Origin: Aptenodytes patagonicus
Lineage: Eukaryota > Chordata > Aves > Sphenisciformes > Spheniscidae
NCBI RefSeq assembly: GCF_965638725.1
Contig: NC_134950.1
Location: forward strand, 162,974,853 to 163,038,852
Direction of reading: 5' to 3'
DNA length: 64,000 bases
A program made the position numbers and the translations under genes. The notes beneath the pieces were generated by a model. That model made no database searches. It saw only the letters and a program-made list of their open reading frames with translations, and was not told the origin of the DNA. This document shows positions 1 through 9,375 of this stretch, one piece after another. Numbering within the stretch: the first letter of the stretch is position 1; every line of letters starts with the position of its first letter.

Positions 1-190
1 AATAGTTTCCCCCTCTAACTCTGATATGCATTTCACAATAAATGGCGCGGGCATTTGCATATATAGTGCCTGGGTATGGGTTTGTATATCGCATGTGCGA
101 TATACTGCATTAACAGACAGCGGAGCGGAGGAACACCTTCACTAAACCTTAGTGCCCAGATGCTTATTGAACAGAGTTACGGAAAAAATA
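1..190. promoter_or_regulatory. Candidate regulatory element at window edge, with octamer and near-palindrome
   Basis: AT-rich sequence downstream of EN2 carries the POU-type octamer ATTTGCAT (53-60), a related ATGCATTT just before it, and a near-perfect palindrome at 84-105 (10-bp arms GTATATCGCA/TGCGATATAC around TG). It is sharply unlike the GC-rich DNA that follows. It may continue beyond the window edge. Function is inferred from composition and motifs only. Confidence 0.3.
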
Positions 191-2376
191 CGCTTAATTA
201 ATTACACGGAGGGGCTGGTTGGCGCCGGGGAAGTGCAGATGTATTTTTGCTCGGCTCTGAAATACTTTCCGGGGTGGGTTATTATTTTTTTTTTTTTTTA
301 ATGGGACTCTGCTGCTTTGGCTGGAGGTGAAGCAGCCTGACCGGCTAGCAGAGAGCTGCCTGCCAGGAAAAAAAACGCTGCCAGGCGGTGGGTGACTCCA
401 GAGCAGCCCTGCCTCTGCCCTTGCCTGCTCCTGCCCCTGCCCCGACGCAGCCGGGTTTTTTGGGGGAGGCTTTGACTTGGCTTCGGGGCTTGTGTGGTTT
501 GGGGCTGCGGTTTTGTCTTTTCCAAAAAAGACTCCTCCAGCAAAGTGGTGTTGCTTTGCTAAAATTGCAAGAGGCGCTTGTGCGGCAGCTCTTTCTGTAA
601 AATTAATTTTGAATTTTAAATTAACGAGGGCTAATTTAGTTGTGCTGTCCTTCCCCGAACCAGCGGGGAGCCGCTGCCCGGGCGTGGGAGCGCTGGCTAG
701 GCGGTGCACGGGAACCAGCAGCAGCTCAAAAGATGGCGAAAGGAGCCGCAGAGCAAGGGTCTCCGAACCTGTGCCGCTTCCCATGAAAGCTTTCCCCCAA
801 AAATATCGGAGGCAGGTGAGGAGTGCAGCCCATGGGGGCCATTTGCTGCTCCCAGCTGAAGGCACCGCTTACCAATTGCAAATATTTTGTATTCTGGTCT
901 GGATGAAATCCAGGGAGCAGCGAGATTTTTTCTGTCCTTGCTCCAGAGACTGAACTAACTTAGAGAAGTTTCCCTACTATTTTTTTTTTTTTTAACCTAA
1001 ACCTAAATACGTATTCCTGCTGGTGTCACACATCTGTTTTCTGTTCCCAGCGCTTCTTGTAGGCTGGGGAAGGACAGGTGGAAACTTTGTCCCACTGCAC
1101 ACTTAGGAGCGGGGCCAAAATTTCCCTCCGTGCAGGCTTAGTGACTTCTTAAAAAATAAAATCTCCGTGGGACTTACCCGCCGGTGTGTAATACACCCAC
1201 GGTACCGTTTTGTCCCGTCGGTCAACCGGAGCTATTTTTCAATCCAGATTTAACACTCCTCTTTAGTGCCCACCGCCACCTATTTTCTCCCTTGGGATTA
1301 TAAATCACCTGCCCTCATTAGTGGAGGTGACCAAAAAAACAACAACAACAAAAATCTCCTCAAAGGCACGTAAACCAGAAAGGCTGGAAAAATAAAGCAC
1401 GGTTTGAGAAACGAGCCCGGTAGCCTCCCCCGCCGCTCCCCGCCGCCGGCCGCGGCGCTCAGCCCCGGCCCCACCGGGCAGGTGCACCCCTCGGTGCGCC
1501 ATCCCGGCGGCATCTCTGCTCCTGGAGAATTTTGCCCCTTGCAGAATATATCCCAAAACAGCAGCTTTAAAAAAAAAAAAAAAAAAAAAAAAGAGAAATA
1601 AAATTTTAACACCCCCCCTCCCGGTTTTATCTGTGAGTGCGTCTCCTGCAGCAGGAGCCGGCCCTGGGGGTGAGGCTCTGCCCCTTTTGCTCCCTCTCCT
1701 CCTGCCTGCGGAAAATGGGCTGAATTATTGCGGAGATCTTGTGCCCTTTGTTGCAGCAAGGCGGGTGACCGTTTTATTTTTGTCCAGCCCGTCCTAAAAT
1801 CGTGGCACTGTCATTTCCCGGGGATGCCAAGTATTTTACAGGGTGCTTGGTTTCGTAGCGTGGCACCGGCAATATTCGCATCACCTCTCTTCCCGAGCTC
1901 CAGGTTTACGTGTTTATCTAGCAGAGGTTTTCCAAACGCAGCCTGCCAGAGCATCACGCCGCCGGCTATTTAAAGTCTTGAAAAGGTGAAACCTGTTGAC
2001 AGTACGTGAGATTAAAGAGATTTTCTTTTCCGTTTTCAGATCCCTTTTACCACGACGGGTGCCGCAGAGCTGGGCTCGGTTACGGCTGGCCGTTGCCCTC
2101 CCCTCCGTCTAGAAATGAACCCCCCAAAGTTTCCTCATGAAGTCAAGAGGCTGGCGAAACGCCCGGCTGCCAAATCGCCCCTCTCCCAAATCGCCACGGA
2201 ATTTACCCCCCTGCAAACAGCTGAAACTGCGAAGTACCTCGAACTCGAGCTCCAATGCTCAGACGTGCAATCTAAAGACTATATAAACGTACAGGGATAT
2301 ATAGTCCCGAATAGCCCTGCTCCGTTGCAGCGTCTGAGTGACACGGTTTGTATTTCGTAATGAAGTGGGTTGCTCA
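191..2376. other. Non-coding 3' flank of EN2, no gene seen
   Basis: Mixed GC-rich and AT-rich DNA. Open frames of up to 223 codons occur on both strands but have no recognisable domain and run through homopolymers: T tracts near 285-299 and 980-993, and A24 at 1,569-1,592. The part at 1,960-2,345 is more even in composition and could be a conserved element. No exon of a convergent neighbour was recognised; CNPY1 would be expected on this side from vertebrate synteny. Confidence 0.6.
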
Positions 2377-3594
2377 TTTTTTATTATTATTTAATGCAAT
2401 CCTCGAGAATTGAAACACACAGCGAGAATGTTCACAATGTTGAGAGCACAGTTGTAAATAGAAACATTCATATTTCATCCCATTATAAATATTTGATACC
2501 GCAATTGTAAAATGCACATGTCTCATAAACTGGAGAGAAGAAAAAAAAAAAATCCTTTGCTTTCTTGCTAAAAGGCAATGTCATTTAATCCTGGCTCCTA
2601 AGCAGATGATGATTATTCACAGAATTTAAAATTACAGTTTTTATTTTATAGTTGGATTCTTTCCTTTTTTTTTCTTTGAGTTTCTACTACTATGTACAAT
2701 GTGTGTCTATTATAGCTGCAAAATAAAGAGGTTTTAAGGCAAAGCGAGAAGTTTTCCCCCCACAAACAGCGTCGCAGGAGAGCCCGTTCCTGAGCAGCCG
2801 CCCACGCACACCCAGGCCCACGCGGGACACAGCCCCTCCGCCCCGTGCCGTGGGGAGGGGGACGCCACGCTCCGGGAGAAACGGGTTAAACGCAGCACAG
2901 CGCCTCGAAACCCCGAAAAACTCCGATTACGAGGAGGTGTCCGCGTGGGGAGGGGGGGAGTGGGGAGAAAAACCCACCCCCACGGAGCCACGAAGCGTGG
3001 CGCTAGCGGGGACCGCGCCGTGGGATGGGGATGAGGATGGAGGGGAAGAGGGAACTAAAAATGTTACTCTTTTTTTTTTTTTTTGGGGGGGGGGGTGTAA
3101 AACGCTCCCAAATGCTTCGGGGAGGTGTTGGCGGAGCGGAGCCGGGTCCCATCCCGCGGCCGCCCCCCGGGGGGCCCGCGGGATAAAGCCGCATCCCGGA
3201 GCGGTTCCCGCTTTTCGGAGGGGGGGGGGGGGTCCCAAAGTTTTCCCAACAAGTTGCGGGTGGGATGCTAACCCCATCCTCGCATCCCGCATCCACGCCT
3301 GCATCCCGTATCCACGCACGCCCGTGGGCCTCGCTGGGGTTGATGAGGGAGTAGGGGCTCAGGAAAGGACCCCGGGCATGTTTCAAGACTCTGCTTTGAG
3401 ATTTCTTTCCCTATCGTTCCTTATATATATTTTTTTTTCTTTTTAAATTAAATTCTCCACGTCTATCCCCAAAGCCAGTCCCAGACGCACACATCCCCCC
3501 ACAAAAAAAAAAAAAAAGGAAAAAAAAAAAGAAAGAAAAAAAAAGAAAAGGAAAAGGGGAGGGGTGGGGGAAAAAAAAAAGGTAAAACTCATAG
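2377..3594 (-). other. Possible extended 3' UTR of EN2, or 3' flank
   Basis: This holds further minus-strand signals: AATAAA at 2,645-2,640, AATAAA at 2,385-2,380 and ATTAAA at 2,395-2,390. Using the last pair would give a 3' UTR of about 1.75 kb. The AT-rich part (2,377-2,740) looks like UTR or conserved flank. The middle (2,740-3,400) is GC-rich with G/C homopolymers (for example 3,085-3,095 and 3,221-3,232), less typical of a 3' UTR. A plus-strand AATAAA at 2,722-2,727 could belong to a convergent transcript. A 100-bp A-rich tract lies at 3,501-3,580. No coding sequence is seen. Confidence 0.35.
2380..2395 (-). terminator. EN2: Candidate distal polyadenylation signals of EN2
   Basis: On the minus strand ATTAAA (2,395-2,390) and AATAAA (2,385-2,380) lie 5 bp apart. 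They mark the farthest plausible end of a long EN2 3' UTR. RNA support cannot be judged from sequence. Confidence 0.3.
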
Positions 3595-4130
3595 AACAAA
3601 TAGGAGAACTATTTATTCGGTTCACAGTCGTGTGAAATGCAGCAATAAAAATCTTTGGACTTCAGCAAAAGTTGTTTTTAATTTTTTTTTTTGAATTTCA
3701 AAAAACAGCGTCCAATGTCCATTAAAACAGCGCTTAAGTCTATAAAAATGTAACTTAAGCATTTAAAAAAAAATCATAAAGATAGCGTCTAAAATCTCCA
3801 TACAACCGAAAAAAAAAAAAAAACAACCAGCCCAAACCCCCGAAACCAAAACCAAACAAAAAAAAAAATCAAAAAAATATTTTATAATCAGATATCTTGG
3901 ATTTTTACACCACCTTACCTGTAAATTATATATACATAGAATATTGCAGAATTATATCTAATACACAATATTTTCACTATTAATGCTGGTATAATCTTTA
4001 TACACTGGCCCTTATGTTTCTTTTTATTTTTTTTTAATTAAATTATTGCATTGTATAAACTTTGACTGCAAACGGCCCCCCCCTCCCCTGCCTCCCCCCT
4101 CCCTCCCTCGCCTCCCCCCCCGCCCCTTGG
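3595..4130 (-). other. EN2: EN2 proximal 3' UTR
   Basis: Directly after the stop codon the minus strand is a short C/G-rich stretch, then strongly AT-rich sequence, as expected of an EN2 3' UTR. On the minus strand an AATAAA lies at 4,028-4,023, probably too near the stop to be the main signal, and a well-placed one at 3,617-3,612 is followed by U-rich sequence. If the second is used, the 3' UTR is roughly 535 nt. Several long A/T homopolymers, including those near 3,810-3,870, would be in the transcript. Confidence 0.55.
3612..3617 (-). terminator. EN2: Candidate proximal polyadenylation signal of EN2
   Basis: AATAAA on the minus strand (TTTATT on +) lies about 515 nt after the EN2 stop, with U-rich sequence 20-40 nt downstream. 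This is a eukaryotic poly(A) signal, not a bacterial terminator. The alternative is the distal pair at 2,380-2,395. Confidence 0.45.
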
Positions 4131-4447
4131 CTATTCACTGTCCGACTTGCCGTCTTTCGCCGTGGTGGAGTGGTTGTAGAGCCCCTGGGCCATGAGGTGC
4201 ACTGCCAGGGAGTTCTTGCTGCCCGTCGCCTTCTTGATCTTGGCTCGTTTATTCTGGAACCAGATTTTAATCTGGGACTCGTTAAGCCCGAGCTCTTGGG
4301 CCAGGCTTTGCCGCCGCTGCTCCGTCAGGTACCGGTTCGTCTGGAACTCGGCCTTGAGTCTCTGCAGCTGCTCGGCGGTGAAGGCGGTGCGCGGCCGCTT
4401 GTCCTCCTTGTTGGGGTTCTTCTTCTTTGGTTTGCGGGAGCGGGGAC
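4131..4447 (-). CDS. EN2: EN2 exon 2: homeodomain and C-terminal EH5
   Basis: The acceptor is a TAG at 4450-4448 preceded by a short pyrimidine stretch, and the exon reads [20 protein letters not shown] onward. The homeodomain is residues 197-256, with helix 3 containing [15 protein letters not shown]. Gln at homeodomain position 50 (Q246), next to Asn51, predicts TAATTA-type binding. The basic run before it ([14 protein letters not shown]) is a plausible nuclear localisation signal. The tail ends GKSDSE with stop TAG at 4133-4131. The sequence on the opposite strand is also open for 200-240 codons, but only as a mirror of the constrained GC-rich coding strand. Confidence 0.98.
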
Positions 4448-6745
4448 CTACGGCCGGGAGAGAGGAGAAGCACCGACACCGCCGCGCTCCGCTGCGGGCG
4501 GCCCCACGCCGGGCGCCATCCCGCGTGGGGGCACCCACGCTCCTGCCCGCGCCCCACGCTCCGACACCCCCCCCCCACCACCACCCCCCCCTAAGAAAAA
4601 TAAACCCCGCTTTGTGCCTCCGCTGCCAGGGGATGCTCGGGAGGCGGCGGAAGGGGAGCCGCAGCCCCCCCGGCGCCCCCGCAGCCCCCGCTGGCTGCCC
4701 GGCCGCCCGCACCGCTCCCTCCGCACCCCCTTTCATCCCACCCAGAAACAACCCTCTTCATGCCGGGGGTGCCCCGGCAAGTAAAGCCTGCACCGGAGGC
4801 AGCGGCACGGAGCTAAATTTTATTCCCCGAGCAGAGTATTAATTTTTTTTTTTTTTAAGGAAACCTCTTTTTTTTTTTTTTTAAGGAAACCTCTTTACTT
4901 TTTTTCTGCCTTTTTTTTCTTTTTTGGTGGGTCGCGATAAAAAAAATGGAAATCAGCCGCCTGTTTACATTGCGAGAAGAAATCCGCCGCTTTGGTGCAG
5001 TGCCCATATGGCGCTGCACGGCCCGATCCGAATCGCCGGGATTATTCTCGGGAATATTATTCTCGGCAGCACAAGGAGCCTTTTCTGCCCGGGCCGAGCC
5101 ATTGTGAGGATGTATGTTAATTAAATATTAACAAAGGAGAGCGTTGGAGAACAATGGAGTAAATTCCAATTCAGCCCTGAATATTACCTCTGAGTCAGAG
5201 TTTGTTTTCAGACATTACGAACTAATTTTCAACTCGTTTTACAATCCCTCCTTCAGCCGGCCGGCTCTCCGGGTGAAAATCCTAGCTCGCTGCTTTTGTA
5301 AGAGAACACCCCCCCCCCTTTTTTTTTTTTTTTCCTGGGAGCAGATCTCCTGCGTGGTGCTTCCCATGCCTTCCCCCAATGGTTTCTACTTCTTCTTAAC
5401 GAGGGTTTTACTAATCTGCCGGGGCCAGCCCTGCTCTCCCCGCGGTAGCAGGAGGACATTTTACCCCCTGGCTTTTTATTTTTAATTTTTTTTTTCAATG
5501 TTTTGATCGGTAATTTCAGGAGGTTCTGCCCAAGCCCTCGCCAAGAGACGGACCCTGCCAAAGAAGTTCCCCGGCTTTTGGAAATGTCCCCCGGCCCCTA
5601 CAGAGCTGACCTGCAGCACATGGGGGGAAATTAAAAGAAAGAAACGAAACGGCGGCCGCTCCGAGGCCTCTTTTAGTGCAATAAACGATCGCAGATCGGT
5701 TTTGGCTAAAAAAAAAAATCATCAAAGCAAGGCGAGGCCTGTGGAAATCCACCCTCCCCTCCCCAAAACACAGCGCGGGGGTATTTTCCTGGCTGGGAGA
5801 AGGGCAGCTCGCCGGGAAGATGAGCGGGGAGCCCAAAGACGGATTTTTTTTCCCTCCCTCTTTGATAAAACCCGGCAGTTGGTGGGAAATGCCCCGAGCC
5901 CGGGCGGCCCCGGCTCCTCCGCGGCGGCGGGGAGGGAGAGAGCCCCGCTCCCCCCTCGGCCCTCCGGCTCCGCGCATCCCCAGCCACCCCTTCATCTCCC
6001 CGCATTTTCGGGCGATTTTAAGCAACTCTCCCCTCAAAAAAAAAAAAAAAAAAAAGAAGAAGAAGGAGGAGCGGGAAAGGGGGAGCGGGGTATTTTCCCC
6101 GCCGCCCTCCCGGCCCCGCGGGCGGGCGGAGGCGAGCCGGGGAGCCCGGGGAGGGGGATGCGGCGGCGGGGAGCGGGGCGGCCCGGCGGAGCAGCTCTTA
6201 CCTGAGGAGGGCCGGTCCGAGTACCGCGTGCAGTAAACCCAGGCGGGCCAGAGCATGGGCTGGTTCCCGGCGTTGGAGCTGGCCTGGGAGCTATCCGAGT
6301 CCGAGCTCACCGACAGGTCGCCGCCGCTCAAGCCCCGCGCTTTCAGGGCCGCCTCCAGCGCCGCGGGGTCCCCCCCCTTCTTGGCGGCGCCGTGCAGGGC
6401 CAGCCCGGCGGGGCCGCCCTCCCCCCGGCCCGGCGAGCCCGCCCCGCCGCCGGGTAGCGGAGCCCCGGGGGCCGGCGCCGCGGCGGGGCTGCGGCGGCTC
6501 TCCGCGCCGGGCCGCCGGGGCTCTCCGCCGGGGCCGCCCGCCTCCTTCCTCCGCCCGAACTCGGGCCGCAGGATGTTGTCGATGAAGAAGTTGGTGATGC
6601 GGTGCGGGTGCGGGTGGGGGTGCGGAGGGTCACCGGGGGGAAGCAGCAGCCCCCGCCGCCCGCCGCCGCCGCCGGGCTCCGCGTCGCCGCCGGACTCCTG
6701 CGGCTCGGCCGCCTCCTCCCGGGGGCTCCGGCCGCCCTCCTCCAT
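4131..6745 (-). CDS. EN2: Engrailed-2 homeobox transcription factor (two exons, 286 aa)
   Basis: Coding sequence joins 6745-6202 to 4447-4131 on the minus strand (544 + 317 nt, 286 codons plus TAG). EN2 is a nuclear DNA-binding repressor that patterns the midbrain-hindbrain boundary and cerebellum. Five engrailed homology regions are visible: EH1 ([17 protein letters not shown], about residues 48-64), which recruits Groucho/TLE; EH2 (WPAWVY, 166-171), which contacts PBX; a basic EH3 linker (184-196); the EH4 homeodomain (197-256); and EH5 (257-286). EN2 rather than EN1 is indicated by the tail [20 protein letters not shown] and ending GKSDSE; EN1 differs there. The start ATG at 6745-6743 has A at -3 and G at +4, a strong Kozak context. 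Length is close to the roughly 289 residues I recall for chicken. No frameshift or missing key residue is seen. Confidence 0.98.
4842..4893. repeat. 26-bp tandem duplication in EN2 intron
   Basis: A T13-15 tract followed by AAGGAAACCTC occurs twice in direct succession; the AAGG starts are at 4,857 and 4,883. It looks like a replication-slippage duplication on a poly-T tract and has no evident function. Confidence 0.85.
4930..5275. promoter_or_regulatory. Candidate intronic enhancer of EN2
   Basis: A moderately AT-rich segment stands out from the GC-rich intron. It contains TTAATTAA (5,117-5,124, a homeodomain-type site), ACAAAGG (5,131-5,137, SOX/TCF type) and ACAATGG (5,151-5,157, SOX type) within 45 bp. 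Two copies of ATTATTCTCGG lie at about 5,040-5,067. The motif cluster is seen directly; enhancer activity and conservation are inferred. Confidence 0.35.
6202..6745 (-). CDS. EN2: EN2 exon 1, coding part (residues 1-181 plus first base of codon 182)
   Basis: This exon begins with [20 protein letters not shown] and carries a Gly/Pro/Ala-rich, probably disordered N-terminal half. A His-Pro repeat (PHPHPHPH, residues 41-48) runs directly into EH1. A basic, Pro/Ala-rich linker follows, then a Ser-rich acidic segment ([16 protein letters not shown], 145-160) that could be phosphorylated, and EH2 ([17 protein letters not shown], 166-182). The donor is CAG|GTAAG on the minus strand, with the intron starting at 6201. 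The phase leaves one G in exon 1, which completes Gly182 with GT from exon 2. The minus frame stays open past the donor to 5516, but that part is translated intron. The exon is extremely GC-rich and lies inside a CpG island. Confidence 0.97.
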
Positions 6746-7600
6746 GCTGCGCGGCCGGCCCCGCCGACGGCTCCGCTGCCCGCCCCGCCGCCGGCCGGGC
6801 GGCTGCCTAGCGCTTTTTGTTGTTGCTGTTGCAGTCGGTTGTTCTTTATTTTAATTTTTTTTTAATATATATATTTTTTTATATATATATATACACGCAC
6901 GCACAGGTGTCTATTTGCTTTCGTTTCTCCTGGCCGCGCCCGGCGTTCAAAATCCAGAGTTTGGAAAAAAAAACAAAAACAAAAACAAACCCACAAAAAA
7001 CCAAACCTAATAGTAATTAACAAAAAATACAGAAACAAAACCAGGGAGACCCCACAGCCAGCAGCCGAGCCTCCACGAGTTCCAGCTTCGCCAAAAATAA
7101 AAACACACGGGCTCCGGTCCTCCCGCCGCCGCTCGCCGCCTCCTGCCGCCGCTCAGCCGCTCGGTCCCGCGGCGCGCTGCCGCCTTCTCCCCCGGCCGCC
7201 GCCGCCGCCGAGCCTCATCCGCCGCCCCCGCGGAGAAAAAATTGATAATGATGATAATAATAAAAATAACAATTGGGGGGTGGTTAGGGGGGAAGAAGGG
7301 GGGGGGGAAAAAAAAAAAGAAAAAAAAGAAAAGCCGGTGCCGGGGCGGGGGGTGGAGGCGGGCTCTCAGAAGCCGGTGTCCCGCGGAGGGCAGGGCGGTG
7401 AGGGGCGCCCCGCGGGGCTCCGGCCGGCAGCGCCTCGCCCCGCGCCGCCCCGCGCCGCCCCGCGCCCGCACATGCGGGGGCCGCCGCGGGTGGGGGGGCG
7501 TCCCGCCCTGCCGCCCGCCCTGCGCCGCGCTACGCCCCGGCGGCCGCCGCCACCGCCGCGCCCGGACACTTCCACTCCGGATTGTTGTCCTTTAGGTTTT
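6746..7600 (-). other. EN2: EN2 5' UTR (extent uncertain)
   Basis: Upstream of the EN2 ATG the minus strand first reads through a CAA/CAG-rich segment, then the A/T tract at 6,847-6,894, then GC-rich DNA. Two start-site models fit: a short leader of about 110 nt if the TATA-like tract works, or a leader of about 800 nt if transcription starts near the motif cluster at 7,596-7,686. In the second model a minus-strand ATG at 7,471 opens an upstream reading frame that ends at 7,007, before the EN2 ATG. Confidence 0.4.
6847..6894 (-). promoter_or_regulatory. TATA-like A/T tract 100-150 bp upstream of EN2 ATG
   Basis: The minus strand reads a (TA)n run, then A7, then another (TA)n run and A/T-rich DNA. 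It can serve as a TATA box for a start near 6,855, or be a simple AT microsatellite within the leader. Position favours the first idea only weakly. Confidence 0.3.
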
Positions 7601-7686
7601 AACGGGGCCCCCGCCGGTGACGTCGCCGGCCCGGGCACTTCGACACGTGCCTCGGGCCAATGACAAAGCGGGCATGCGCACACGTG
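7596..7686 (-). promoter_or_regulatory. EN2: Candidate EN2 core/proximal promoter motif cluster
   Basis: Within 91 bp there are a palindromic GTTTTAAC (7,596-7,603), a CRE-like TGACGTC (7,618-7,624), a CACGTG E-box (7,644-7,649), a CCAAT box (7,657-7,661), an NRF1-type GCATGCGC (7,672-7,679) and a second CACGTG (7,681-7,686). This density and mix are typical of CpG-island promoters. No canonical TATA box is present here. Use as the EN2 promoter is inferred. Confidence 0.5.
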
Positions 7687-7873
7687 GTGCGGGGAGCTCC
7701 GCTAAGTGACAGCACCCGCGCCCCTCCCCCCCAGCCGGGCCCGGCCGCCGCGGGGATGCGCGCGGGGGAGTGGAGCGGGGGGTGCCCCGCCGCGGGGCGC
7801 GCACCGCCGCCGCCCCCTTATCCCCCCCCCCAGCGCGGGGTTATTGGGGGTTTTAATTGCCCCGCTGTTTACC

Positions 7874-8029
7874 GGGGGGGGGGGGGGGGGGGGGCGGCAT
7901 CCCACAATTCCTTGCAGAAATGCATAAACAATATTAAGCGAGCGGCGATGATACAAAGGGGGTCCGGGGGGGGGGGGGGGGGGCGGAAGGGGGCTCGGCT
8001 CGGTGCCTGCGGGCTGCCCGGGGGGGGGG
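7874..8029. repeat. Three long G runs (21, 18 and 10 G) upstream of EN2
   Basis: Plus-strand G runs lie at 7,874-7,894, 7,966-7,983 and 8,020-8,029. The first two flank a 70-bp AT-rich island holding ATAAACA (forkhead-like) and AACAAT (SOX-like) near 7,924-7,934. Such runs can form G-quadruplexes on the plus strand; on the EN2 sense strand they are C runs. Exact run lengths may be sequencing-dependent. Confidence 0.7.
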
Positions 8030-8739
8030 CGCGGCGCGTCCCCTCCCCGCGGCGCGGTTCAGCATCCGCGGCGGCGGTAATTGACTCGTCCTTCCCGCGG
8101 CCGGACAGGAGCCTTTGATCTCCCCTGCCTGCCTCCGAAAGGGCAGCGCGGCGCCGTGCTCCCCACCCCAAAACGCCTGCCCATCACCCTCCGGACCCCC
8201 CAAAAATCCCTGCTTCTTTGGGACGGGAAAGCCGCCGCTGCTGTTTTGCCTTTTGTCTTTAGGGAGAAAGCCCCCGGAACAAAATGAGGGAGCAAAGTGC
8301 GGCTGGATGGCCGAGGGGGTGGGGGTCTGAGCGGGTTGGGGGGCGCGGATCCTCCTCTGGGCGCGCAGGAGGGGGGCGAGGAGCCGGGCGCGGGGTCCTT
8401 CCCCCGCAGCCGACCCGTCATCCCTCCTCGGGCCCGCCGGGTGTCACCGCCCCGACGGGGCGCACGCCGAGGGGCTGCGCGCGGCCCCGCGGAGGGCCGA
8501 GCAGGGCCGGGCCGGACGCGGCTCGGCTCCGGTGGCCGCCGCACCCCGACGATGGCTTTCCCCGCTAAGCGACGTTTTTATTTGGAGGAGGCTTTCCTGC
8601 GGGTGACATGGACCGCTCCCCGCCTTGAAGGGAAAGGGACGGCGAGCCCTTCCTCTCTTCTTCTTCTTCTTTTTTTGTTCTTCCCCTTTAAACTTTCATT
8701 TTTATTTTATTTTACATTTATTTCTCCCTTTCCTTTGTA

Positions 8740-9360
8740 TTTCGCAGCGGGTCGGGTCCATCAGCGAAGACCAGCGCTAGCTGATCCAAAGTTGTTTTGC
8801 TCAAACAAGCACCTAGAGGTTAATTTCTTCAAGCGCCCCATGAAAAGCGATTAGCCTGTCTCCCAAGAAGTATTTTCTAATTACTTGGAAGCTCTCGCTC
8901 TGCTACTACCCCATAATTAAACGTGTCCAAGGTGCTGCACTTCAAATATTTCGCTCCCGGGCGGACCCAAGTTATCGAGAAAAACTTCAAGCCTCCTCGA
9001 AGCCCGCGTTACCTGCCCGCTCTGCCGGGCAGGAGCTGGCTGCCCGTACCGCGTTAACGTTCCCATTCGTTATCCCGCTCCTTCGCGGGGATATTTACGC
9101 CCTGCATCGGACAGGGAGGAGAATTCCTGAGCTAAACTCCAAAGTAGTAGATAAACAAAGCTGTACAAAACAGTTACTGCGTCTGCCTGTCCTCTGACAA
9201 TAATCCAGCACCTCAGGTATGCGGAGGCAGCGGGGGGGTGGCGGGGGGTGAAGGGATGATCTGATACCTAACCGAGGAAATCTGAATGATCTATTTTTTT
9301 TTTTTTTCCTCCCAAGGTTATCTTTATCTGGGAGTTCAATCTCTCTTGAAACATTCCCCA
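8740..9360. promoter_or_regulatory. Candidate EN2 upstream enhancer
   Basis: An AT-richer block lies 1-1.6 kb upstream of the promoter. It contains TAATTA at 8,878-8,883 and 8,914-8,919, and TCAAGCG at 8,829-8,835, which resembles part of a paired-domain (PAX2/5/8) site. Mouse En2 is known to be controlled by PAX2/5/8 through an upstream enhancer, but its equivalence to this block is not shown. The evidence is motifs and composition only. Confidence 0.35.
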
Positions 9361-9375
9361 GCAGCACGTTTTCTC

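Larger units (their letters stand above)
4448..6201 (-). other. EN2: EN2 intron 1 (1,754 bp)
   Basis: The single intron has GT...AG ends on the minus strand. It separates EH1/EH2 from the homeodomain, the usual position in vertebrate engrailed genes. The exon-1 side (about 5,880-6,201) continues the CpG island and contains an A20 tract at 6,036-6,055. The middle is mixed. A more AT-rich island at 4,930-5,275 looks regulatory and is listed separately. A 26-bp tandem duplication, T-tract plus AAGGAAACCTC, occurs at 4,842-4,893. Confidence 0.9.
5880..8570. promoter_or_regulatory. EN2: CpG island over EN2 promoter, 5' UTR, exon 1 and start of intron
   Basis: About 2.7 kb is very rich in G, C and undepleted CpG, broken only by short A/T tracts (6,036-6,055; 6,847-6,894; 7,235-7,340). 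CpG islands of this size over developmental transcription-factor genes are commonly unmethylated and Polycomb-bound. The extent is judged by eye, not computed. Confidence 0.75.

Noticed and set aside
1..2376. Exon of CNPY1 downstream of EN2
   Set aside because: Expected nearby from synteny, but no frame shows a recognisable saposin-like Cys pattern.
4062..4842. Plus-strand frames of 216-240 codons opposite EN2 exon 2
   Set aside because: Antisense mirrors of a constrained GC-rich exon, with no recognisable domain.
5516..6201. Minus-strand continuation of the EN2 exon 1 frame to 409 codons
   Set aside because: The frame passes the CAG|GTAAG donor at 6,202/6,201. Residues beyond the donor are intron and do not resemble EN2.
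4131..6745. Identification as EN1 instead of EN2
   Set aside because: The C-terminus ([18 protein letters not shown]...GKSDSE) and N-terminal [10 protein letters not shown] match EN2. EN1 has a different tail and a longer N-terminal region.
6255..6865. Plus-strand frames of 87-199 codons opposite EN2 exon 1
   Set aside because: Antisense shadow of the GC-rich exon.
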